Positions 7,990 through 12,895 of a DNA stretch of 12,895 nucleotides are shown piece after piece (within the stretch, counting starts at the first letter, position 1; each line of letters starts with the position of its first letter). The translations under genes were made by a program, and so were the position numbers. The notes beneath the pieces are model-generated. The model saw only the letters and a list, made by a program, of their open reading frames with translations. It was not told the DNA's origin and made no database searches. The stretch is from Spirochaetales bacterium (GTDB taxonomy: Bacteria; Spirochaetota; Spirochaetia; SPDA01), in assembly GCA_004525155.1 (NCBI GenBank), contig SPDA01000016.1, positions 1-12,895 on the forward strand. Direction: 5' to 3'.

Positions 7990-8766
7990 TTACATAAAAA
8001 TAAATTTTTCAAATCTTCTGTTTTCCGGCTGTTTCCAGACAATGTCTTCTTCCCTGCAGGAAAGTGTTGAGTGAAGCTCTTCGTTCTGGGACGTAAGTGC
8101 TATCCTGTACTCCCCCGTTTTCGGCAGCACTTGCTGAAAAACCGGCCTGCCCGCTATTGCCCATTCTCCGTCCATTTCATAGACGCCGGGATTCAGAACC
8201 ACCTCATAGTTCCGCCCGAGCATCTCACCGGCAGCCGCCGTATTTCCCGCGTATACCGCCTTCCGGATTTCCGTACTGCTTACAGGCACGCCTCCCAGGG
8301 TGAAAGGATCAAAAATATCGACATCGATACCTTTCGTCGAAAGAATGGTACGAATCATATACGCACTCGTCGATGCGTTTTTTCCGCAGTGGAAATTTCC
8401 GCCAAGGGCGATATAACGAATATCCACATACTTTATAACATAATATATGAATTCTTCCCCAGATAATGCACTGAATTCCTCCGAAAAGTCAATCAGTAAA
8501 ATAAAGGCAAGCCCGAAGGAGCGGAAAACCTTTAGTTTCTGTTCGAGCGTGAAGATATCACCGAGATAATTGTGCGGATGAAAAAACTTTGACGGGTTCG
8601 AGGAAAAGGTCACTATCCCCGGCAGCAGCTCCGGTTTTGCCCCTACGTGATTGATGAGCATCTGGTGGCCCCTGTGCACCCCGTCGAAAACCCCGATGCT
8701 TATGCCGGCCGCCTGCGGCAGATGCACATGGCCGGCTGTGAGGTCGTCCCAGGAGAAAATCTTCAT
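7990..8766 (-). CDS. ribF: FAD synthetase (RibF family) with reduced or degenerate riboflavin-kinase domain
   Basis: The product has 258 residues, against about 300-315 for bifunctional RibF. The N-terminal FMN adenylyltransferase domain (about 1-187) is clear: nucleotide-binding GVFDGVHRGH (25-34), VTFSSNPSKFF (52-62), GGNFHCGKN (122-130) and SSTEIRKAV (163-171). It should make FAD from FMN and ATP. After LGRNYEV (183-189), where the riboflavin-kinase barrel should begin, only about 70 residues remain. They lack the GFPTAN ATP/magnesium motif and the usual catalytic-Glu region. Only weak similarity is left, such as LPKTGEYRIAL (214-224), which resembles the family's LPxxGVYAV strand. Kinase activity is therefore doubtful. 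The ATG at 8764-8766 overlaps the truB stop as ATGA and has AGGAG 7 bases upstream. No room exists for an FMN riboswitch. The call is sure for the adenylyltransferase half and open for the kinase half. Confidence 0.9.
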   Translation of the reverse strand: MKIFSWDDLTAGHVHLPQAAGISIGVFDGVHRGHQMLINHVGAKPELLPGIVTFSSNPSKFFHPHNYLGDIFTLEQKLKVFRSFGLAFILLIDFSEEFSALSGEEFIYYVIKYVDIRYIALGGNFHCGKNASTSAYMIRTILSTKGIDVDIFDPFTLGGVPVSSTEIRKAVYAGNTAAAGEMLGRNYEVVLNPGVYEMDGEWAIAGRPVFQQVLPKTGEYRIALTSQNEELHSTLSCREEDIVWKQPENRRFEKFIFM

Positions 8767-9665
8767 TCACCTTCTCCTGTAACCAGGTAGCGAAAAATAT
8801 TCCCGGCTTTTTCCGCGAAAGCGAGGAATCCGCCGTTTTCATCGAACAGCGCGTAAAAACCGTCCTTTGAAGGGACATCGGAAAAAAAACGGACTTCCAG
8901 GGGATGTCCATGAAGGATCAGGGACCTGTATTCAGGCTTTATACGGGCTTCAAAGGTAGCGGGCAGCCTACCTGCCCAGTCCTTTACCTGCAGCAGGTGG
9001 CGGGCCGGGTCGAAATCATCCATCCGGACCGATTCGGACAGGGAAAAGTCCCCTACCCTTGTTCTTTTCAGGGAACTGACATAGGCGCAGGAGCCCGCCG
9101 CCCTTCCCATATCACGCGCCAGGGAACGGATATACGTCCCTTTGGAACAGGAAATCCTGAAGGCAACCTCGCTGCCTTCGGCACGCAGAAGGTCGAGGGC
9201 ATGAATCGTTATTTTTCTCGCCTCAAGATTCACCGTCTTGCCCTGCCGTGCAAGTTTTGAAGCCCTGGCGCCGTCAACATGAACGGCGGAATACACGGGA
9301 GGAACCTGATTAATTTCACCTAAAAAGCGGGGAATCACCGCCCGGAGGGTTTCCGGAGCCGGCGGAGAGCACTCGGCGATGACGGCTCCTTCAGGATCGA
9401 GGGTGTCCGTTTCTCTGCCGAATTGAAAAACCGCCTCGTATTCCTTGTCCAGGCCGGTAAATATCCTGTTCAGCCTTGTCATTCTTCCGGTGAGGACACA
9501 GAGCAGGCCGCTTGCGAATTTATCTAGTGTCCCCGTATGACCTATTTTTCCGGTTTCAAGGGCTTTTTTTATACCTGAAAGTGCGGAGAAGGAAGTGACG
9601 CCTTCGGGCTTATCGTACAGCACAAGACCGGAGCGCGGAACGGAAAACCGCTCGGATTCGCTCAA
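8763..9665 (-). CDS. truB: tRNA pseudouridine-55 synthase
   Basis: The product has 300 residues. TruB isomerises U55 in the T-loop of elongator tRNAs and acts as a tRNA chaperone. The catalytic aspartate is D48 in GHTGTLDKFASGLL (42-55). Y76 in the KEYEA motif, the QVPPVYSAVHVDGARASKLAR region (120-140), SKGTYIRSLARDMG (174-187, with R180) and LKRTRVGDFSL (199-209) are all typical. A C-terminal PUA-like domain (about 240-298) follows. The start is TTG 9663-9665, overlapping the rbfA stop as TTGA, with GAGGA 9 bases upstream; no in-frame ATG lies near. The stop overlaps the ribF ATG. The rbfA-truB-ribF-rpsO order is widely conserved in bacteria, and these genes serve ribosome and tRNA maturation. 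Confidence 0.97.
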   Translation of the reverse strand: MSESERFSVPRSGLVLYDKPEGVTSFSALSGIKKALETGKIGHTGTLDKFASGLLCVLTGRMTRLNRIFTGLDKEYEAVFQFGRETDTLDPEGAVIAECSPPAPETLRAVIPRFLGEINQVPPVYSAVHVDGARASKLARQGKTVNLEARKITIHALDLLRAEGSEVAFRISCSKGTYIRSLARDMGRAAGSCAYVSSLKRTRVGDFSLSESVRMDDFDPARHLLQVKDWAGRLPATFEARIKPEYRSLILHGHPLEVRFFSDVPSKDGFYALFDENGGFLAFAEKAGNIFRYLVTGEGE

Positions 9666-10009
9666 GTATTCAAATCCTCAATTTTTTTATTGATCAGGAA
9701 TGCCTCCGCCATGGCCGGGTCCGCTATAAAACTCAGTTTCGGGGTCTGCCGCAGATGAATTTTTTTTGCCAGCTGGCTTTGCAGGAATCCCGCGGCACTG
9801 TTCAGGGCTTCCGCGGAGGCAGACAGCGATTCGCCGCCTTCGAGACATGAAATATAAACCTTGGCGTAGGCCGTATCCTTGGAAACAACAACCCTGGTTA
9901 CGGAAACCAGGGTGCTTACACGGGGGTCCTTCACTTTTTTGTTGACAATCAGGAGGCTGATTTCCTGCTGCAGAAGACTTTCCAGCTTTTTCAATCGAAT
10001 TTCAGACAT
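9662..10009 (-). CDS. rbfA: 30S ribosome-binding factor A
   Basis: The product has 115 residues, normal for RbfA, a KH-like protein that binds immature 30S subunits and helps mature the 5' end of 16S rRNA, including during cold adaptation. Recognisable parts are KDPRVSTLVSVTRVVVSKD (27-45), YAKVYIS (48-54), the LNSAAGFLQSQLAKK helix (69-83) and LRQTPKLSFIADPAMAEA (86-103). The ATG at 10007-10009 lies one base after the infB stop (TAACATG). The upstream Shine-Dalgarno is weak, so coupling to infB is likely. Its own TGA overlaps the TTG of truB. Confidence 0.96.
   Translation of the reverse strand: MSEIRLKKLESLLQQEISLLIVNKKVKDPRVSTLVSVTRVVVSKDTAYAKVYISCLEGGESLSASAEALNSAAGFLQSQLAKKIHLRQTPKLSFIADPAMAEAFLINKKIEDLNT
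9675..9679 (-). promoter_or_regulatory. Ribosome-binding site supporting the TTG start of truB
   Basis: GAGGA on the minus strand lies 9 bases upstream of TTG 9663-9665, within the last codons of rbfA. Together with the TTGA stop/start overlap it supports TTG as the true start. Confidence 0.6.
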
Positions 10010-10010
10010 G

Positions 10011-12674
10011 TTAATCGGAGCCTAGTTTCTTCGCGATCTCCTTGAGCTTGAAGGCCTCGATCTGGTCGCCGGGTTTGAGATCAGTGAAATTCTCAATTCC
10101 AATACCGCATTCGTAATTCGTTTCAACTTCCCGGACGTCATCCTTGAACCGTCTCAGGGAGGATATTTTCCCTGTATAAATCTCTATGCCGTCCCGGATG
10201 ACATGGGCCTGGGAACCTCTATTGATTTTGCCGGAGATGACGAAACATCCTGCGATGAAACCAATCTTCGGCACCTTGAAGAGTTCCCTGACCTCAGCGA
10301 TTCCCGCGCTTTCCTCTTCGATGTCGGGCGCCAGTAGTCCTTCCATGGCGGACTTTATGTCGTTCACGGCGTCGTAGATGATGTTGTATTTCTTTATCTG
10401 CACTTTTTCCTGATCCGCCAGCGCCTGTGCCTTCCCGGTGGGACGCACGTGAAATGCTATTATGATCGCGCTGGACGCCGAAGCAAGATTTATATCGCTG
10501 TCGTTTATGGCGCCCGCGGATGCGTGAATTACGCTTAACCGGATTTCCTTGGTGCTTAATTTTTCAAGCGCCAGCTGGAGCGCTTCCACGGAACCGTGCA
10601 CATCGCCCTTGATGATGACTTTGAGTTCCTGAACTTCGCCTTCCTGGATGGAATCGTAGAGGTTTTCGAGCGTTATTTTCTTTACGTTCTGTGCCTCTTC
10701 CACTTTTTTGAGTTCCTGGCGCTTGTTGCCGACAACTCTTGCGACTTTTTCGCTTTCCGTCACCTGGAAAGGATCGCCCGCGTTGGCAAGACCGGTAAAG
10801 CCGAGTATTTCCACCGGAGTCGATGGTGTGGCATCCTCCATCTTCTCGCCCTTGTCGTCGAAAATGGCCCTGACCCTTCCAGGAAAGATTCCGGCAACGA
10901 AAGCATCGCCCACCCGGAGGGTACCGCGCTGGATGAGCACTGTGGACACGATACCGCGGCCGTGGTCGATTTTCGACTCAAGCACCTTGCCTTCCGCCCT
11001 GCATGCGAAATTCGCCTTCAGTTCGAGAATTTCCGCCTGAAGAAGGATCATGTCCAGAAGCTCGTCTATACCCGTTCTCTTGAGGGCAGACACCTCGCAG
11101 AAGAGGGTGCTTCCTCCCCAGGCTTCGGGGATGAGATCGTAGTCGGACAACTGCTGTTTGACCCTGTCGAGATTTGCTTCCGGCAGATCGATCTTGTTGA
11201 TGGCAACAATAATCGGCACTTTGGCCGCTTTCGCGTGATTGATCGCTTCCACAGTCTGGGGCATGACCCCGTCATTGGCCGCGACGACCAGCACCACGAT
11301 ATCGGTGACCTGGGCCCCTCTGGCGCGCATATGTGTAAAGGCCTCGTGACCGGGAGTATCCAGGAAAATGACCCTGCCTTTCTGGTGATCGACAAGGTAT
11401 GCGCCGATATGCTGGGTGATCCCGCCGTACTCGCTGTCTACCACGTTACTTGTCCGGATGGCGTCCAGGAGCTTGGTTTTACCGTGATCGACGTGACCCA
11501 TGACAGTGACAACAGGAGGTCTGTGTTCAAGGTCCTCCGCACTATCCTGGAAATTCTCTATTATCGTTTCTTCGAAAAGGGAGACGATTTTCACCTTGCA
11601 CCCGTATTCTCCGGCGAGGATGGAGGCGGTATCGGCGTCTATCTGCTGGTTTATGGTGACCATCATGCCGAGGTTCATAAGCTTTGAAATAAGATCGGAA
11701 GCCTTGAGGTTCATCTTCTTTGCCAGTTCCGCGACAGTAACGACTTCCATGATATCTATTTCCTTAGGCACAGGATTGGCCTTTTGTGTCGGCTTCTTCT
11801 TTACCTGGACATACTTTTCCTGGAACTCGTCCCTTTTCAGTTTCTGATAACTCGGCTTTTTCTTCGCTTTAAAGAATTTTTTATTGCCCGGTTTTTTGTC
11901 CGCGGCTATATCCGAAGCCGGGGGTTTGGTTCCGGGGGGATATTTGGAACCCGGCGGTCTCGTAAAGGGCGGCCGGCCTGTCCTTGTGTCCGGCCGTCTA
12001 TCCCGGTTAAAGGGTCTGGGACCGGCTTCGTCTTTCCTGACGGGCGGCCGCGAGCCGGCCTGGTATCTCGGCGTCTGTGTTGTCTGCTGCTGGACCTGGC
12101 CTGGAGGCGGCTGATAGCCGCGCGGGTAAGCCATTTTTGGCTGGGGTTTTACCAAGTCTCTCTTGGGGTAGCCCTCTCTTGAGATTGTTGTCCCTCTTGT
12201 AAAAGCCGGCTCCCTCGCCGCTGTTTTGGGTGCAGCCGTTTCCTTGGCAGTACCGGACTCGAGTGACAAGGCGGTGTCCTTACCGGCGGCCGATTTTTTT
12301 CCGGCAGACGTGTCCTGTGCTGAGATTGTTTGTGTTGACAGTTCTTCCTTTCCTTTTTTATCGGGCTTTGCTTTCTCCCGAACTGATGTTTCCGCGGTCT
12401 GATTCTTCATTTCCAAGCCGGTCTGAGATCCGGTTTCTTCACGTTTCCCTTTTTTTACGGCTGAGGCAGCGGGCTCCTTGCCTTCAAGTGGTTCCTTCTG
12501 GCCTTCCTCTTTTTTCACTTTACTTTTCGGTACGGGTTTTTTAACGACAACGACCTTTTTTTTGATGACAACGACTTTTTTCTTTTCCTTTGCATCATCT
12601 GTTCCGGGGGGAGAAACGGGCAGTTCGTGTTTAATCAACGTGGCTTTCGGTTTTTTTGTGGTTTCGTCAGACAT
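10011..12674 (-). CDS. infB: Translation initiation factor IF-2
   Basis: The product has 887 residues. IF-2 is the GTPase that places fMet-tRNA on the 30S subunit and promotes subunit joining. A long, poorly ordered N-terminal region (1 to about 305) is basic and low in complexity: KKKVVV/KKKVVVV repeats at 31-46, a Lys/Glu/Ala/Ser/Thr stretch (50-160), and an Arg/Pro/Gly/Gln-rich stretch (165-260, with PPGxK repeats at 240-251). The IF2_N-type helical domain spans about 306-365. The GTPase domain has G1 GHVDHGKT (393-400), G2 GGITQHIG (417-424), G3 DTPGH (439-443), G4 NKID (493-496) and G5 SAL (529-531). Domains II to IV follow, ending with the initiator-tRNA-binding C2 barrel (about 795-887, [20 protein letters not shown] at 801-820). 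The ATG at 12672-12674 is 5 bases after the upstream stop, with only a distant purine-rich Shine-Dalgarno, suggesting coupling. Confidence 0.98.
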   Translation of the reverse strand: MSDETTKKPKATLIKHELPVSPPGTDDAKEKKKVVVIKKKVVVVKKPVPKSKVKKEEGQKEPLEGKEPAASAVKKGKREETGSQTGLEMKNQTAETSVREKAKPDKKGKEELSTQTISAQDTSAGKKSAAGKDTALSLESGTAKETAAPKTAAREPAFTRGTTISREGYPKRDLVKPQPKMAYPRGYQPPPGQVQQQTTQTPRYQAGSRPPVRKDEAGPRPFNRDRRPDTRTGRPPFTRPPGSKYPPGTKPPASDIAADKKPGNKKFFKAKKKPSYQKLKRDEFQEKYVQVKKKPTQKANPVPKEIDIMEVVTVAELAKKMNLKASDLISKLMNLGMMVTINQQIDADTASILAGEYGCKVKIVSLFEETIIENFQDSAEDLEHRPPVVTVMGHVDHGKTKLLDAIRTSNVVDSEYGGITQHIGAYLVDHQKGRVIFLDTPGHEAFTHMRARGAQVTDIVVLVVAANDGVMPQTVEAINHAKAAKVPIIVAINKIDLPEANLDRVKQQLSDYDLIPEAWGGSTLFCEVSALKRTGIDELLDMILLQAEILELKANFACRAEGKVLESKIDHGRGIVSTVLIQRGTLRVGDAFVAGIFPGRVRAIFDDKGEKMEDATPSTPVEILGFTGLANAGDPFQVTESEKVARVVGNKRQELKKVEEAQNVKKITLENLYDSIQEGEVQELKVIIKGDVHGSVEALQLALEKLSTKEIRLSVIHASAGAINDSDINLASASSAIIIAFHVRPTGKAQALADQEKVQIKKYNIIYDAVNDIKSAMEGLLAPDIEEESAGIAEVRELFKVPKIGFIAGCFVISGKINRGSQAHVIRDGIEIYTGKISSLRRFKDDVREVETNYECGIGIENFTDLKPGDQIEAFKLKEIAKKLGSD
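12535..12583 (-). repeat. Tandem Lys/Val-coding repeat with A-tracts at the 5' end of infB
   Basis: On the coding strand, lysine codons (A-runs of six to eight, the longest being A8 at 12556-12563) alternate with GTCGTTGTC-type valine codons, encoding two to three copies of a KKKVVV unit (IF-2 residues about 31-48). The repeat is imperfect (one copy has Ile for Val). It is a natural spot for slippage or for length variation between strains. Confidence 0.7.
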
Positions 12675-12679
12675 AAAAA

Positions 12680-12895
12680 TTATTCTTCTTCTCCCTCTTC
12701 TTCCTCTAATTCAAAACTTAATCCCACTCCGCAATTCGGACATGCCGTCATTTCCATGGTAATGGGATTGCCGCAATCCGGACAGACATACGCGTCTTCT
12801 TCAGTATCCTCTTCGGATTCCTCGGACTCTTCAGAGTCTTCAAGCTCTTCGGACATTTCGGGCTCTTCAGGCTCTTCAGGCTCTTCAGGCTCTTC
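12680..12895 (-). CDS. nusA: C-terminal end of probable NusA: acidic repeat, zinc ribbon and acidic tail
   Basis: This frame enters from the right edge and ends at TAA 12680-12682; 71 residues are visible. They comprise an acidic EEP repeat (fragment residues 1-12), a Glu/Ser/Asp-rich stretch (13-34), a zinc ribbon with two knuckles, CPDC (38-41) and CPNC (52-55), spaced as CX2C-X10-CX2C, and a final acidic tail (63-71). The sequence itself does not identify the protein. The nusA name comes from position: nusA precedes infB in most bacteria, and NusA proteins often end in acidic extensions. The stop is 5 bases before the infB ATG. The alternative is a separate small zinc-ribbon protein. The upstream part would need the KH and S1 domains to confirm NusA. 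Confidence 0.6.
   Translation of the reverse strand, partial: EEPEEPEEPEEPEMSEELEDSEESEESEEDTEEDAYVCPDCGNPITMEMTACPNCGVGLSFELEEEEGEEE
12861..12895 (-). repeat. 9-base tandem repeat coding for an Glu-Glu-Pro array
   Basis: Four near-identical 9-base units (GGCTCTTCA on the plus strand) begin at 12861, 12870, 12879 and 12888, the last cut by the window edge. They encode EEP units in the acidic C-terminal part of the probable NusA. The array may continue beyond the window. Confidence 0.85.

Noticed and set aside
8704..8736. Seven-bp inverted repeat (GCCGGCC) near the ribF 5' end
   Set aside because: The stem is short and GC-rich with a 19-base loop inside conserved coding sequence; not distinguishable from chance.
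8764..8800. FMN riboswitch upstream of ribF
   Set aside because: ribF starts within the truB stop codon and the upstream sequence is truB coding sequence; no conserved riboswitch core is visible.
10596..11687. Plus-strand open frame of 363 codons opposite infB
   Set aside because: It is antisense to the conserved IF-2 GTPase domain, shows no recognisable protein family, and is the typical mirror of a long constrained gene.

Overview
The window holds one dense, entirely minus-strand block of bacterial housekeeping genes. In transcription order (high to low coordinate) they are: the 3' end of a gene that is probably nusA, then infB, rbfA, truB, ribF, rpsO, pnp, an M16 metallopeptidase, dut, two LptF/LptG-type permease genes, tgt, and the 5' end of murJ. 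No gap exceeds about 50 bases, most junctions overlap (ATGA or TTGA) or are a few bases apart, and I see no intrinsic terminator or convincing promoter. It reads as one long transcription unit that continues past both edges. No stretch over 300 bases lacks a gene.

Organism: LptF/LptG point to a diderm (outer-membrane) bacterium. The translation block followed by pnp, an M16 peptidase and dut, and then by lptFG, tgt and murJ, recalls treponeme-like spirochaetes. That is a judgement from remembered gene order, not a database result. Base composition looks near 50% GC, unlike low-GC Borrelia or Brachyspira.

Layout: 12895 to 10011 carries transcription and translation initiation (zinc-ribbon tail of the probable NusA; IF-2 with a long basic N-terminus). 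10009 to 7698 carries ribosome maturation and tRNA modification (RbfA, TruB), flavin metabolism (RibF) and ribosomal protein S15. 7673 to 3839 carries RNA decay (PNPase), a processing-peptidase-like M16 protease and dUTPase. 3829 to 1470 carries the paired envelope lipid-export permeases. 1422 to 280 is tRNA-guanine transglycosylase, and 299 to 1 is the start of the lipid II flippase MurJ. The cluster therefore links growth-rate functions (initiation, ribosome assembly, RNA turnover) to outer-membrane and peptidoglycan building.

Nothing here looks like a new defence system, mobile element or other exotic system. The points most worth checking are a RibF whose riboflavin-kinase half seems degenerate, a perfect 12-bp hairpin inside the M16 gene just after pnp, a zinc ribbon with an acidic repeat tail on the probable NusA, and a long helical insertion in the LptF-like permease.
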